Positions 9,085-22,613 of a stretch of DNA of 64,000 nucleotides are shown piece after piece. The notes below the pieces were generated by a model. That model had not been told where the DNA came from, did not search any database, and worked only from the letters and a program-made list of their open reading frames with translations. Position 1 is the first letter of the stretch. Each line of letters begins with the position of its first letter. Made by a program: the position numbers and the translations under genes. Source of the DNA: Paracoccus aminovorans (GTDB lineage Bacteria; Pseudomonadota; Alphaproteobacteria; Rhodobacterales; Rhodobacteraceae); assembly GCF_900005615.1 (NCBI RefSeq), contig NZ_LN832562.1:248001-312000 (forward strand). Direction: 5' to 3'.

Positions 9085-9739
9085 GAGTATTGCCGTGAAC
9101 GGGGCATCTTCGCTCGGATGATGGACGGTCCGGCGTCCGAGGCGGCCGTTCCGGAGACGGTGATGATCGATACAACCTATCTGAAGGCGCACCGCACGGC
9201 GACCAGCCTGCGGTCGAAAAAGGGGGATCCGGCGATCAAAGGGGCCGTCTGATCGGTCGCAGTCCCAGGGCCAGAAAGCAGTCCGGGGAACTGCTTTCCC
9301 GAGGACGGGCGGCATGAACACCAGGTTGCATGCCGTGACCGATGCCGAAGGCCGCCCGATCCGCGTTCTCGGGGGACATGATCCCCCGGGTCATGGCCTT
9401 ATCCCGCGAACTCATGACCGCAGACCAAGTTGGCGACGACACCGGCGCAGCCGCGTTGCCGGGCAGCCTGCCGAAGGCGGACTGACTGCTGGCCGAGCGG
9501 GGCCATGATGCCGACCGGTTCAGGGATGCGTTGAAAGACAAGGGGATACGGCCCTGCATCCCCGGCCGCAAGTCGCGCGGCAAGCACGACAAGCGACGCT
9601 GCAAACGCCGAAACCGCATCGAGATCATCTTCCGGCAGGCTCAAGGACTGGCGGCGTGCCGCCACACGCGGCGACAGATGCCCGAAGGTCTTCCTGTCTG
9701 CCGTCGCTCTCGCCGCTACCGTCATGGTCTGGCTGTGAC
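9085..9739 (+). pseudogene. IS5-family transposase, frameshifted remnant
   Basis: Pieces of one IS5-type DDE transposase appear in order but in different frames: GIFARMMDGPASEAAVPETV, then MIDTTYLKAHRTATSLRSKK, GRLIGR, MNTRLHAVTDAEGRPIRV, RFRDALKDKGIRPCIPGRKS, and last SAVALAATVMVWL-like codons ending at 9739. A stop interrupts the first frame at 9250. A 31-nt palindromic insert at 9272-9302 separates the GRLIGR and MNTRLHAV pieces, and another shift lies near 9630 (IEIIF to the tail). Function is lost. Confidence 0.8.
9272..9302. repeat. 31-nt palindromic insert, copy B (inside IS5-type pseudogene)
   Basis: CAGAAAGCAGTCC, then GGGGAACTGCTTTCCCGA. Arms GAAAGCAGT (9274-9282) and ACTGCTTTC (9290-9298) are perfect inverted repeats. 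It is the same length as the insert at 10725-10755 and differs at three positions, two of which form a compensating pair in the stem. Confidence 0.85.
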
Positions 9740-9851
9740 ACGTGAACGAGATGCCGTAACGGGGCCTGCGTCGCGACCCGCCCGTTACCGTTGCAAGATT
9801 GAGGGCAAGCTGGCGCCATTCCCGTATCGGATCCACATGGAGGACTGCGGG

Positions 9852-10928
9852 ATGAAGCTGTTTGTCGGGCTGGATGTGTCGCTGGAGAAGACCGCGATCT
9901 GCGTGATCAGCGAGCATGGGAAGATCGTGAAGGAGGCGCAGGTGGCCAGCGAGCCCAAGGCGCTGTCGTGCTGGATCTGCGACCAGGACGGCGCAATTGC
10001 CGCCGTCGGGCTTGAGGCTGGCCCCTTGTCGCAGTGGCTGCATCGCGGGTTGTCAGATGCGGGACGACCTGTCGTTCTCATGGAAACCAGACAGGTAAAA
10101 GGCGCCCTGAAGGCCATGCCGATCAAGACGGACCGGCGGGATGCAGAGGGTATTGCACGTCTGCTTCATCTTGGTTGGTTCCGACCCGTTCATTGCAAAT
10201 CGGTGTCTGCACAGGAGGTTAGAGCGGTGCTCAGCCCTCGTAAGGCTGTGCAACAAGGGTTTATCACGCTGGAAATGTCACTGCGCGGGCTGCTGCGGAA
10301 CTTCGGGCTCAAGGTTGGCACCATATCCCGCGGCAGGTTCGAACAGCGTATCCGCGAACTGGCGGCGGGCAACCCGATGCTGGAAGCGGCAACCGAACCC
10401 ATGCTTCGCGCGCGCTCGGCGCTGCGGCGAGAGCTGGCGGGTCTTGAACGCAATGTCCGTCAACTCTCCCAGGAAGATCCGGTCTGTCGTCGGCTGATGT
10501 CGATGCCCGGGATCGGCGCCGTCGTGGCGTTGACCTATCGATCCGCTGTCGATGATCCCGCCCGCTTCACATCCTCGAAGAAGGTCGGACCATGGGTCGG
10601 CCTGACGCCGTCTCGCAACCAGTCGGGCGAGCGCGACATCTCGGGCGGGATCACCAAGGCAGGCGACGTCAACCTTCGACGCGCGCTGTGCCAGGCGGCA
10701 ACCGTCATGATGTATGAGGAGGGTCAGAAAACAGTCCGGGGGACTGTTTTCCCGACGATTGGTGGACGGGCGAGCTGGCTGCGAACCTGGGCGGCAAAAC
10801 TTGCGCGCCGTCGTGGTGCCAAGCGCGCGATGGTTGGGCTGGCCCACCGCATCGCCGTGATCCTGCACCGGATGTGGAAGGATGACACCGACTTCCGTTT
10901 TGGCATTCCCGTGCTTCATGCCGGCTGA
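9852..10928 (+). CDS. IS110-family transposase (DEDD recombinase)
   Basis: A 358-residue recombinase that moves IS110-type elements. The N-terminal DEDD/RuvC-like domain starts MKLFVGLDVSLEKTAICV and includes ETRQVKGALKAMPIKTDRRD. The C-terminal transposase-20 domain contains SMPGIGAVVALTYRSAVDDP, SGERDISGGITKAGDVNLRR with the expected Ser, and SWLRTWAAKLARRRGAKRAM. The frame is open another 107 codons upstream, but family alignment puts the start at this ATG. Between VMMY and GRASWLRT an extra peptide of about 15 residues (EEGQKTVRGTVFPTIG) is encoded by an in-frame palindromic insert that usual family members lack. Activity is possible but uncertain. Confidence 0.9.
   Translation: MKLFVGLDVSLEKTAICVISEHGKIVKEAQVASEPKALSCWICDQDGAIAAVGLEAGPLSQWLHRGLSDAGRPVVLMETRQVKGALKAMPIKTDRRDAEGIARLLHLGWFRPVHCKSVSAQEVRAVLSPRKAVQQGFITLEMSLRGLLRNFGLKVGTISRGRFEQRIRELAAGNPMLEAATEPMLRARSALRRELAGLERNVRQLSQEDPVCRRLMSMPGIGAVVALTYRSAVDDPARFTSSKKVGPWVGLTPSRNQSGERDISGGITKAGDVNLRRALCQAATVMMYEEGQKTVRGTVFPTIGGRASWLRTWAAKLARRRGAKRAMVGLAHRIAVILHRMWKDDTDFRFGIPVLHAG
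10725..10755. repeat. 31-nt palindromic insert, copy A (in frame inside IS110 transposase)
   Basis: Perfect 11-bp inverted repeat GAAAACAGTCC (10727-10737) and GGACTGTTTTC (10741-10751) with a GGG loop, in a 31-nt block starting CAG and ending CCCGA. The block keeps the transposase frame open. From memory, this palindrome is frequent in Rhodobacterales genomes; that was not checked here. Confidence 0.9.
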
Positions 10929-11290
10929 AGACACAGATTCCAGACTGCTGCCCGCCTGATCGCGGGCCTTCGAGGTCCCCACGGGACGCGGTTGCGGTGA
11001 TGCCGTGCTCAGGACCGATGCCGATCGTATCGAGCACGCCAATGAGATGGGCACATCGGAATTGCATTGAACCAGCATCATGTCGGCAGCCACAGCGCTG
11101 ACCACGGACCGAAGCATGCACCCGGGTCGATCTCAGGCGAAGGCTGCCGAACAGGGAAGCAGATCACTTTCTCAAAGAACAAGACCGCGCGCTCCGGCGG
11201 CACATCCCCTATGCGCAAAACCGCTTGACTGGGACGACCCCGTTACCGAAGTCTGGAGCCTAAGCCGGCGCGTCCGGTTTCGGCGGCCGG
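10929..11290. other. IS110 right flank and spacer before nirN
   Basis: About 360 nt with no supported gene. The first part is probably the non-coding end of the IS110 element, a possible site for its guide (bridge) RNA. The last 30 nt hold a hairpin at the nirN stop. Confidence 0.5.
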
Positions 11291-11292
11291 CT
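11263..11292 (-). terminator. hairpin at the nirN stop codon
   Basis: AGCCGGC (11263-11269) pairs with GCCGGCT (11286-11292) around a 16-nt loop, overlapping the nirN stop. There is no T-run after it, so it is a weak terminator candidate at the end of the nir operon. Confidence 0.35.
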
Positions 11293-12844
11293 AATGGCTG
11301 GTCCCGTCCGAGAAGGTGATCTTGTTCCAGATGTTGTACTTGCCCGAGGGCTTGCGCATCGGCAGGCGCTTGACCTCTTCCAGCGTCTTGGCGTCATAGA
11401 CCACGACCGCGCCGTCTTCCTCCCAGATCGAGACCAGCGCGTAGCGGCCGTCGCGGGTGAACTCGGTATGCGCGGCGGTCCGGCCGGGCGCCGGCTTCAG
11501 GGTGCGGACGATCTTCAGCGTCTGCTTGTCGATGACATGCATCTCGTCGCGGTTCGGGCCCATGAACACGTCGGCCCAGACATAATCCGAGGTCTCGTGG
11601 CTGCGCAGGAAGAAGCCCGGGCCGTCGGTCCTGATCTGCTTGACCAGCGTCCAGTCGGTCATGTCGATCACCGACAGCACGCCCTCGTTCAGATGCGGCG
11701 TCGCCATGACCTTGTGCCCGGCCCGGTCCCAGGTGATGCCCGAGCCGAGATGCGGCATCCCCGGCAGCGGCAGTTCCGCGACCCTGGCGCCGGTGGTCAG
11801 GTTGATCACCACGCCCTTGGTGCCCTCGCGGTTGGTGCCGATCAGGTTGCGATAGCCGGGGTCGAAGAAGAAATCGTCCAGCGGCTCGTCGGTCGGGATG
11901 CGGCGACGCGCGAACAGGCCCTGCTGGGCGCCGAAGGCTTCCTCCATGCCCTTTTCATGGCTGTGGACATAGCCGTCGTGGAAGGGACCGGCATCGGGGT
12001 CGGTGGCGATCTCCCAGATCTCGGGCGCGTCCTTCAGCGCCAGGATGAAGCTCTTGCGCTGCGGCGCCTGGTAGACGGCGCTGACCCGGCTGGGGGTGCC
12101 GTCGCGGCCGGCGACCTCGATGACGCGGACCGGCTCCAGCGTTTCGGTCGACAGGATGGTCAGCGTCTGCGGCAGAGAGTTGGCGACGGCGAGCCAGCGG
12201 CCGTCATGGCTCATGGCGATGTTGCGGCTGTTGAGCCCGGCGCGGATGCGGCCGACCTCGCGCAGCGACCAGATGTCGTATTTCTGCACCCAGCCGTCGC
12301 GCGACATGATGAAGACGTAACGCCCGTCGGGCGAGAACTTGGGCCCGCCGTGGACGGCATAGGGGGTGGCGAAACGGTCCAGCACCTCCAGCCGGTCGCC
12401 GTCCAGCACGCTGACGTGATGGTCGCCGGTTTCCACGACCAGGGTGATGTTCATCGGATCGGCATCGAAGACCGGGGCGGCGGCGGGGCGGTAATCCGCC
12501 GCCATCTCGCGGCTGGCGGCGATGTCCTCGGGCGTCCAGTGCGGGGTCTGGTCCAGCGGCGTCTTGATGAAGCCTTCCAGCGCCTCGATCTGGGCGGGCG
12601 CAAGCTGCTCGGCAAAGCCCGCCATCTGGGTCAGCGGCCGGCCCTGGGCGATGATCTCGGCGATGCCCTTGACGCGGCCCAGCGTCTCGGGGATCAGCGC
12701 CGGCCCGGTGCCGCCCAGCCGGTGCTCGCCGTGGCAGGCGGCGCAATGCGCAGCGTAATCACCTGCCGCGTCGGCCAGGGACGGGGCGGGGGCCAGCAGC
12801 AGCGCCACTAACCAGAGCCTAGAAGAAGCGATGCGCCGGATCAT
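11291..12844 (-). CDS. nirN: NirN, periplasmic cytochrome c / d1-binding protein
   Basis: A 517-residue NirS paralogue: signal peptide ([20 protein letters not shown]), then a single c-type heme site CAACH near residue 35, then an eight-bladed d1-type beta-propeller (from about residue 130, [15 protein letters not shown] onward). NirN acts in the last step of heme d1 maturation and transfer: it binds dihydro-heme d1, oxidises its propionate side chain and passes d1 toward NirS. It is the last gene of the nir cluster and overlaps the end of nirJ by 26 nt. [14 protein letters not shown] is typical of NirN rather than NirS or NirF. Confidence 0.92.
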   Translation of the reverse strand: MIRRIASSRLWLVALLLAPAPSLADAAGDYAAHCAACHGEHRLGGTGPALIPETLGRVKGIAEIIAQGRPLTQMAGFAEQLAPAQIEALEGFIKTPLDQTPHWTPEDIAASREMAADYRPAAAPVFDADPMNITLVVETGDHHVSVLDGDRLEVLDRFATPYAVHGGPKFSPDGRYVFIMSRDGWVQKYDIWSLREVGRIRAGLNSRNIAMSHDGRWLAVANSLPQTLTILSTETLEPVRVIEVAGRDGTPSRVSAVYQAPQRKSFILALKDAPEIWEIATDPDAGPFHDGYVHSHEKGMEEAFGAQQGLFARRRIPTDEPLDDFFFDPGYRNLIGTNREGTKGVVINLTTGARVAELPLPGMPHLGSGITWDRAGHKVMATPHLNEGVLSVIDMTDWTLVKQIRTDGPGFFLRSHETSDYVWADVFMGPNRDEMHVIDKQTLKIVRTLKPAPGRTAAHTEFTRDGRYALVSIWEEDGAVVVYDAKTLEEVKRLPMRKPSGKYNIWNKITFSDGTSH

Positions 12845-14042
12845 GGCTTTTCCCCCGGAACGGCGTGACGGCAAGCCGGGCCGGGTCGTTCTCGGCCCCG
12901 ATCTCGGCATTGGACAGATAGCAGGCCGGGTCCTCGGCCCAGGGGTCCCCGGTCAGTTGCAGCGCCCGGATGCGGGTATTGCCGCCACAGATCCGCTGAA
13001 AGGCGCAGGCGCCGCAGCGGCCCTGCAGCGGCCGCGGCCGGGTGCGCAGCGTGGCCAGCATCGGGTCGTCGCCGGTCCACCAGGCGCTGAACGGCCGTTC
13101 CTTGACCGAGCCGACGGTATAGTCCGACCAATAGGTGTCGGGATGCACCTTGCCCTGCGGGTCGATGTTCGCGACCCCCAGCCCCGAGGAATTGCCACCC
13201 CAGGCCAGCAGATGCTCGCGGACATGCGCCACCGCCTCGGCCGGGAAATTGCGCTCGGCCCAGCGGATGAACCAGACCGCGTCGGCGTCGTTGTTGCCGG
13301 TGACGATCTCCAACGGCCGGCCCTGCGACAGCGCGTCCCAGCCGCGCCGGATCAGCAGGTCCATGGCGCGGCGGGTATGGGCGTGGTCCTGGTCGTCGCC
13401 GCGATGCTTGTCGCCGCGGCCGGCATAGACCAGATGCGACAGGTAGAACTTGTCCACGCCCTCGGATTCGCACAGGTCCAGCATCGCGGGCAGGTGATGG
13501 GCATTGTCGCGGGTGATGGTGAAGCGCAGGCCCACCTTGACGCCGCGCGCCTTGCAGGCCCGGACCCCGGCCAGGGCATTGTCGAAGGCGCCTTCGACAC
13601 CGCGGAACCAGTCGTTCACCGCCCCGATCCCATCCAGGCTGATGCCGACATAGTCGAAGCCCAGGGCGGCCACGCGGGCGGCGGCGCCGGGCTCGCCCAG
13701 CTTGGTGCCGTTGGTGGACAGCGACAGGTGGCGGAAATCCAGTTGCCGGGCGCGCGCGGCCAGGTCCCAGAAGTCGAAGCGCGACAGCGGCTCGCCGCCC
13801 GACAGGATCAGCGCCGGGATGCGAAAGGCGGAAAGGTCGTCCAGGACCGCCATCGCCTGTTCATGCGTCAGCTCGCCCGGAAAGACGTGGTCGCTGCTGA
13901 CGGTATAGCAGTGCCGGCATTTCAGGTTGCAGCTGCGGGTCAGGTTCCAGATCACCACCGGCTTGACCGCACCCGCCGAGGCCCGGCGGGCGACCGGCGT
14001 CGGGTGCAGCAGTTGCTGCATGTATTGCGTCAGGCGGAACAT
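12819..14042 (-). CDS. nirJ: NirJ, radical SAM enzyme of heme d1 synthesis
   Basis: A 407-residue radical SAM/SPASM protein. The SAM [4Fe-4S] motif is CNLKCRHC near residue 39, and SGGEPLSR follows. The C-terminal region has C-G-A-C and ICGGN ([14 protein letters not shown]), giving the auxiliary cluster cysteines of the SPASM type. NirJ removes the propionate side chains at C3 and C8 of 12,18-didecarboxysiroheme and introduces the keto groups of heme d1. It is cytosolic and needs anaerobic conditions. It lies between nirH and nirN on one transcript. Confidence 0.95.
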   Translation of the reverse strand: MFRLTQYMQQLLHPTPVARRASAGAVKPVVIWNLTRSCNLKCRHCYTVSSDHVFPGELTHEQAMAVLDDLSAFRIPALILSGGEPLSRFDFWDLAARARQLDFRHLSLSTNGTKLGEPGAAARVAALGFDYVGISLDGIGAVNDWFRGVEGAFDNALAGVRACKARGVKVGLRFTITRDNAHHLPAMLDLCESEGVDKFYLSHLVYAGRGDKHRGDDQDHAHTRRAMDLLIRRGWDALSQGRPLEIVTGNNDADAVWFIRWAERNFPAEAVAHVREHLLAWGGNSSGLGVANIDPQGKVHPDTYWSDYTVGSVKERPFSAWWTGDDPMLATLRTRPRPLQGRCGACAFQRICGGNTRIRALQLTGDPWAEDPACYLSNAEIGAENDPARLAVTPFRGKSHDPAHRFF

Positions 14043-14053
14043 CGCGTCCCCTT

Positions 14054-14542
14054 TCAGTCGTCGCGCAGGCGCAGCCCGGTCTTTTTCAGGATGCGCGTGG
14101 AATAAAGAATGTCGTGGCCGCGGCAGGCGTTGCCCAGCAGCGCGGCCACCTCGGCGCGCTTGGCCTCGACCTCGGCCCGGTCGGCGCCGTGCAGCATGGC
14201 GAACAGGTTGTAGGGCCAGCCGGGCAGCCGGCGCGGCCGGCGATAGCAATGGCTGACGAAGGGCAGGGCGCCCACGCGTGGGCCAAGTGCCGAGACGCGG
14301 TCGTCGGCGACGTCCCAGACGCTCATGCCGTTGGCGACCATCCCCAGCGCGTAATGGTTCGGCGCCACCGCGATCCGGCGGATGGCGCCGCGGTCCTGCA
14401 TGGCGCGCAGGCGAGCGATCACCTCGGTTTCGCTCAGGCCCAGACGGGCGGCGATCTCGGCATAGGGGGCGGCGACCAGCGGCAGGCCGGCCTGGGTGGC
14501 CTGCACGATGCGCCGGTCGGTCGGGTCGAGGCTGCGGGTCAT
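14054..14542 (-). CDS. nirH: NirH, siroheme decarboxylase subunit
   Basis: A 162-residue Lrp/AsnC-like protein ([19 protein letters not shown], then the wHTH-like part and an AsnC ligand-like domain with [12 protein letters not shown]). NirD, L, G and H together decarboxylate siroheme to 12,18-didecarboxysiroheme in heme d1 synthesis. They have the Lrp fold but act as enzymes. The start overlaps the nirG stop (ATGA). [16 protein letters not shown] matches the substrate-site block shared by the paralogues next door. Confidence 0.93.
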   Translation of the reverse strand: MTRSLDPTDRRIVQATQAGLPLVAAPYAEIAARLGLSETEVIARLRAMQDRGAIRRIAVAPNHYALGMVANGMSVWDVADDRVSALGPRVGALPFVSHCYRRPRRLPGWPYNLFAMLHGADRAEVEAKRAEVAALLGNACRGHDILYSTRILKKTGLRLRDD

Positions 14543-15012
14543 GCCCGCACCCGGAAACCGATGAAATATTCTTCGAGCTTGGGAAACAGCATGACCTCCA
14601 ACCCCGTCTCGTCCTCGATGGCGCGCGCGGTGCGGTCGATGGCGCCGGGGGAATCGGTGGCAAGGACGAACCACATGTTCAGCGCGTGGCTGCGTTCATA
14701 GTTATGCGCGACCTCGGGATGGGCATTGACCTGGGTCATGACCGTCTCGAAACGATCCGCCGGCACCGCCATGGCGCACAGGCAGAAGGCGCCGCCGATC
14801 TCGGCCGCGTCGAAGAAGGGGCCGAAGCGGGTGGTGGCGCCGATCCGGCGCAGATGGGCGAGGCGCGTGAGCAACTCGTCGCCCGAGATCCCCAGCGTGG
14901 CGCCGGCGGCGTCATAGGGGCGCGGCACCAGCGGAAAGCCGTCCTGCAAGGCGTTCAGGATGGCGCGGTCGGTGGCGTCCAGCGCCTCGGGGGGCAGCAC
15001 GGCGCGGCTCAT
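14539..15012 (-). CDS. nirG: NirG, siroheme decarboxylase subunit
   Basis: A 157-residue Lrp/AsnC-fold paralogue of NirH and NirD/L. It starts [20 protein letters not shown] and has [16 protein letters not shown], the block corresponding to the siroheme pocket. It works with NirDL and NirH in siroheme decarboxylation. It overlaps nirDL by 4 nt (ATGA) and nirH by 4 nt, so the four parts are translationally coupled. Confidence 0.93.
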   Translation of the reverse strand: MSRAVLPPEALDATDRAILNALQDGFPLVPRPYDAAGATLGISGDELLTRLAHLRRIGATTRFGPFFDAAEIGGAFCLCAMAVPADRFETVMTQVNAHPEVAHNYERSHALNMWFVLATDSPGAIDRTARAIEDETGLEVMLFPKLEEYFIGFRVRA

Positions 15013-15986
15013 GCGGCCTCGATCAGCGCGCCGCGCTGCTTGAAGCACCGGGTCGAGAACAAGACCTTGTGCGGCACGCCCGCCAGTTCCGGCAACGCGC
15101 GGGCGCGGTCCAGCACCGCCAGCGCCTCGGGGCGGGACCGGGCGTGGATCATGCAGAACAGCGGCCAGTCCCAGACCCCCGGCACGGTGCGGCGCTGGTA
15201 GCACAGGGTCACGCCCGGCAGTTGCGCCAGGGCGCGGCCGGCGGCTTCGATGCGGCCGGGCCGCCAGACCACCATCGCATTCGCCACCCAGCCCAGCGCG
15301 CGGTGGCGCAGGATGACGCCGACGCGGGTCAGGATGCGGGCCTCGGCCAGGGCCGCGATGCGGGCGATCACCTCGGGCTCGGGGCGGTCCAGCCCGGCGG
15401 CCAGCGCGGCGAAGGGGCGCGGCACCAGCGCCAGCCCGCAGGACAGCGCCTGCATCAGCGCCCGGTCGCCCGCGCGCAGCACGGCCATGTCGGCCTGCCG
15501 GTCCAGCCCCATCGCCGCGCGCGGCCCGCGCAGGCGAAAGCCCAGGTCGATGTTGAACGGCCGCAGCAGCGGCAGCGACAGCACGGCAAGGCCGGCGGCG
15601 GCCTCGATCCGCGCCAGCGCCTGCGCCAGTTCGGGCGCCGAGGGCGCGGTGGCGACGAACCACAGGTTCCAGGCATCCTCGCGCAGATAGGAATGGTTCA
15701 CGCCCGGCTCGGCGCCGACGATGGCGGCGACCTCCTCGACCCGCGCCGGGGGCACCGCCAGCGCGGCCAGGGTCGAGGCGCCGGCGGTGTTCGGCCGGCA
15801 GGTGGCGCCGACGCGGGCGATGCAGCCCGCCGCCTGCAGGCGGCGCAGGCGGGCCAGCACCTCGGCTTCGGTGGTGTCCAGGCCGGCCGCCATGGCCGCG
15901 AAGGGGCGCTGCACCAGCGGCAGGTCGCGCTGGAATTCGTCCAGCAGCCGGGTGTCGAGCGTATCGGGATCGGGCATGTCGCGCAT
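15009..15986 (-). CDS. nirDL: NirDL fusion, siroheme decarboxylase subunits
   Basis: About 325 residues containing two Lrp/AsnC-like units in tandem: NirD-like (FQRDLPLVQRPFAAMAAGLD, NHSYLREDAWNLWFVATA) and NirL-like (LSCGLALVPRPFAALAAGLD, TLCYQRRTVPGVWDWPLFCM). In many denitrifiers nirD and nirL are separate genes; here they form one frame, as in other Paracoccus. The start is ambiguous: a GTG at 15992 overlaps the nirF stop (GTGA), and ATGs occur at 15986 and 15977. I chose 15986, which has a GGACGGGG-like site upstream. Confidence 0.92.
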   Translation of the reverse strand: MRDMPDPDTLDTRLLDEFQRDLPLVQRPFAAMAAGLDTTEAEVLARLRRLQAAGCIARVGATCRPNTAGASTLAALAVPPARVEEVAAIVGAEPGVNHSYLREDAWNLWFVATAPSAPELAQALARIEAAAGLAVLSLPLLRPFNIDLGFRLRGPRAAMGLDRQADMAVLRAGDRALMQALSCGLALVPRPFAALAAGLDRPEPEVIARIAALAEARILTRVGVILRHRALGWVANAMVVWRPGRIEAAGRALAQLPGVTLCYQRRTVPGVWDWPLFCMIHARSRPEALAVLDRARALPELAGVPHKVLFSTRCFKQRGALIEAA

Positions 15987-15988
15987 GG

Positions 15989-17170
15989 TCACAACCCCGT
16001 CCGATGCGCGCGGGCGGTGAAGAAGATGCCCGAGGGCGCGCGAGCCTCGATCTCGCCCAGTTTTTCATAGGTGCGGGCGTCGTGGATCACCACGCGGTCG
16101 TCGTCGCGCGCCGACAACCAGACCTCGTGCCCGCGCGGGGTGAATTCCATGTGCAGGATGCCGGCGCCCGGGTGCAGGGTCCGCTTGACCTGCCGGGTCA
16201 GCGCGTCGATCACCTGCACCGTGCCGTTGTCGGGGGTGGCGAAGTTCACCCAAAGCTCGCGCCCGTCCGGCCTTGCGGTGACGAAGACCGGCTGGCCCGC
16301 GACCTCGGTGCGGGCGGTCTCGGCGCCGGTCGCGGCATCGGCCCACAGCACCTGGTGTAGCCCGACGGCGGGCAGGGCGTAGCTAGCCCCGGCCAGGGTC
16401 CAGCCCTGCAGATGCGGCATCTTGTAGACCGGCAGGTCGGGCTGGTCGCGGCCATAGTCGGGCAGGATGCGGCGCGGCTGCGGCGGGTCCTGCCACAGGT
16501 CCAGCGTGGTCAGTCCCTTTTCGCCGAACAGCCCCACGATATAGGTCCGCCCGTCGGCGGTCATCAGCGCGTCATAGGGATTGGCGCCGATGCCCTTTAT
16601 CCGCGTCACCAAGGGTTTTGCCGGGTCGGCCGAATGGTCCAGCACCCAGACCTCGCCGCTGTCCCAGGTCGCCACCACGAAGCGCGATCCGGGCGCATCG
16701 GCCAGCCCCACGGTCTTGGAGCCCATCGGCACGTCCGCGACCTGCGCCAGCGTATCGGCGTCGAAGACCTTGACACCGCCCGGCTCGTAGTTCGAGACCG
16801 CGACCAGCCGGCCGTCGTCCGAGATCGCGCCGCCGATGGCGTTGCCGGCCTGGATCACGCGGTTCTCCAGCCGGCAGGCCAGGATGTCCACCTTGCTGAG
16901 CCCGCCGTCGCGGCCGAAGACATAGGCGAAGCGTTCGTCGGGCGAAAAGGTCAGCGAGGCATGGGACAGGTCGCCCAAGCCCTCGACCCGGCACAGCGCC
17001 GCCCGCTCGGACTGGTCCACGACCAGGACCGAGCCGCTGGCGCGCTCGATCACCACGCCCAGGTCGCCGGTGCCGCGGCTCTCGGCCGGGCCGAGCAGGG
17101 CGGACGCGTCCTGGGCCTGGACGGCGGGCGGCAGGATCAGCGCAAGGGCGGTCAGGCAGGCCCGGATCAT
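15989..17170 (-). CDS. nirF: NirF, heme d1 maturation protein
   Basis: A 393-residue periplasmic beta-propeller related to the d1 domain of NirS but without heme c. A Sec signal (MIRACLTALALILPPAVQAQ) is followed by repeats such as SPDERFAYVFGRDGGLSKVD and AISDDGRLVAVSNYEPGGVK. NirF binds a late heme d1 intermediate (dihydro-d1) and is required for d1 formation. Its start overlaps the nirC stop by 4 nt (ATGA). Confidence 0.94.
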   Translation of the reverse strand: MIRACLTALALILPPAVQAQDASALLGPAESRGTGDLGVVIERASGSVLVVDQSERAALCRVEGLGDLSHASLTFSPDERFAYVFGRDGGLSKVDILACRLENRVIQAGNAIGGAISDDGRLVAVSNYEPGGVKVFDADTLAQVADVPMGSKTVGLADAPGSRFVVATWDSGEVWVLDHSADPAKPLVTRIKGIGANPYDALMTADGRTYIVGLFGEKGLTTLDLWQDPPQPRRILPDYGRDQPDLPVYKMPHLQGWTLAGASYALPAVGLHQVLWADAATGAETARTEVAGQPVFVTARPDGRELWVNFATPDNGTVQVIDALTRQVKRTLHPGAGILHMEFTPRGHEVWLSARDDDRVVIHDARTYEKLGEIEARAPSGIFFTARAHRTGL

Positions 17171-17493
17171 TCGGCTTTCTCCTTCTTGAGGTATTCGGCG
17201 ATCCACAGCGCCTCTTCCTCGGTGATCAGCGGCCGCCAGGGCGGCATGGCGCTGCCCGGCACGCCGTCGAGGATGATCGCGGCCAGCCCTTCGGGGTCGT
17301 GATCCGCCAGCGCCTCGGGGGTGATCGGCTTGCCCAGCCCGCCCTTCATCGTCAGCCCGTGGCACGAGCCGCAGTCCTGGATCACCATATGCTGCAGCCG
17401 GACCTGCCGGTCGGCCGCGACCTCGGCCCCGGCGGGGGTGGTCGCGGTCAGCGCCGCAAAGGCGAGGACCAGGGCCGGCCCCGGCTCAGCCAT
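17167..17493 (-). CDS. nirC: NirC, small c-type cytochrome
   Basis: A 108-residue periplasmic monoheme cytochrome c: signal peptide, CGSCH heme motif about 45 residues in, and a Met ligand in the AMPPWRPLI segment. NirC can donate electrons to NirS or to NirN/NirF in d1 maturation. It overlaps the nirE end by 8 nt and ends in an ATGA overlap with nirF. Confidence 0.92.
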   Translation of the reverse strand: MAEPGPALVLAFAALTATTPAGAEVAADRQVRLQHMVIQDCGSCHGLTMKGGLGKPITPEALADHDPEGLAAIILDGVPGSAMPPWRPLITEEEALWIAEYLKKEKAE

Positions 17494-18271
17494 GGCCCAC
17501 CACGCGCAGATGCGCGCCTCGCTGCCGTTGCGGCAGCGGCAGGGCGGCGGTCTCGTAGAGCCCGGCGACGCGGCCGATGACGAACAGCACCGGCGCCTCC
17601 ATCGGCTGACGCGCCAGGTCGGCGCCGATCCGGGCCAGGTCCGACAGCATCCGCCGCTCGCGCGGGGTGGTGGCATGGGCGACGGCCAGCACCGGCAGGT
17701 CCAGGGGCATGCCGGCGGCGATCAGCCGGGCCGCGATCTCGACCATGTTCGCGGCGCCCATATAGACGACCAGCGTGGTGTCGGGATCGGCCAGGCTCTG
17801 CCAGTCCAGCTCCAGCGCGGCGTCCTGGGCGCGGTGGCCGGTGACGTAGCGCACGCCCGTCGCCAGCCCGCGATGCGTCAGCGGCACCCCGGTCGAGCAG
17901 GCGGCGCCCTGGGCGGCGGTGATGCCCGGGACATAGGCATAGGGAATGCCGGCGGCGGCCAGCGCCTCGGCCTCTTCCGAGCCGCGGCCGAAGATCAGCG
18001 GGTCGCCGCCCTTCAGCCGGACCACCCGGTGCCCGTCGCGGGCCATCTCGACCAGCAATTCGTTGATGCGGTCCTGCGGGACGCTGTGAAAACCCGCCGC
18101 CTTGCCGACCGGGACGCACAGCGCGCCCGCCGGCGTCAGCGCCATGATCTCGGGGCTGACCAGCCGGTCGTGGACCACGACCTCGGCCGATTGCAGCAGC
18201 CGCAGCGCCTTCAGCGTCAGCAGGTCGGGGTCGCCCGGCCCCGCGCCGATCAGATAGACCTTGCCCGCCAT
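17486..18271 (-). CDS. nirE: NirE, S-adenosylmethionine uroporphyrinogen III methyltransferase
   Basis: A 261-residue SUMT that makes precorrin-2 for heme d1 synthesis. Key blocks: KVYLIGAGPGDPDLLTLKAL at the start, VVHDRLVSPEI, VRLKGGDPLIFGRGSEEAEA (SAM/uro'gen site), GITAAQGAACSTGVPLTHRG, and TLVVYMGAAN. An upstream in-frame ATG at 18289 adds six residues (MQGNTE). The start used has GGGAAC 7 nt before it. It follows nirS by about 85 nt. Confidence 0.93.
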   Translation of the reverse strand: MAGKVYLIGAGPGDPDLLTLKALRLLQSAEVVVHDRLVSPEIMALTPAGALCVPVGKAAGFHSVPQDRINELLVEMARDGHRVVRLKGGDPLIFGRGSEEAEALAAAGIPYAYVPGITAAQGAACSTGVPLTHRGLATGVRYVTGHRAQDAALELDWQSLADPDTTLVVYMGAANMVEIAARLIAAGMPLDLPVLAVAHATTPRERRMLSDLARIGADLARQPMEAPVLFVIGRVAGLYETAALPLPQRQRGAHLRVVGHG

Positions 18272-18355
18272 CTCGGTGTTCCCTTGCATTCCAGGCTGGG
18301 GAGGGGGAGCGGAGGCGCGACCCGCCGGGGCCGCGCCTGCCTTGGCGTCGGGACG

Positions 18356-22609
<4,254 letters not shown>

Positions 22610-22613
<4 letters not shown>

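Larger units (their letters stand above)
9745..11120 (+). mobile_element. IS110-family insertion sequence (ends approximate)
   Basis: An intact IS110-type recombinase gene with about 100 nt of non-coding left flank, starting after the IS5 remnant ends, and a longer non-coding right flank. IS110 elements lack terminal inverted repeats, so I could not fix the ends by eye. The element appears to sit in or beside the older IS5 debris. Confidence 0.6.

Noticed and set aside
8539..9321. N-terminal extension of VgrG by 261 codons
   Set aside because: The frame stays open upstream by chance, across IS debris; the family start and ribosome site are at 8538.
14054..15986. NirDL, NirG and NirH as Lrp-type transcription factors
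   Set aside because: They have the Lrp fold, but the operon and the family signatures identify them as siroheme decarboxylase subunits.
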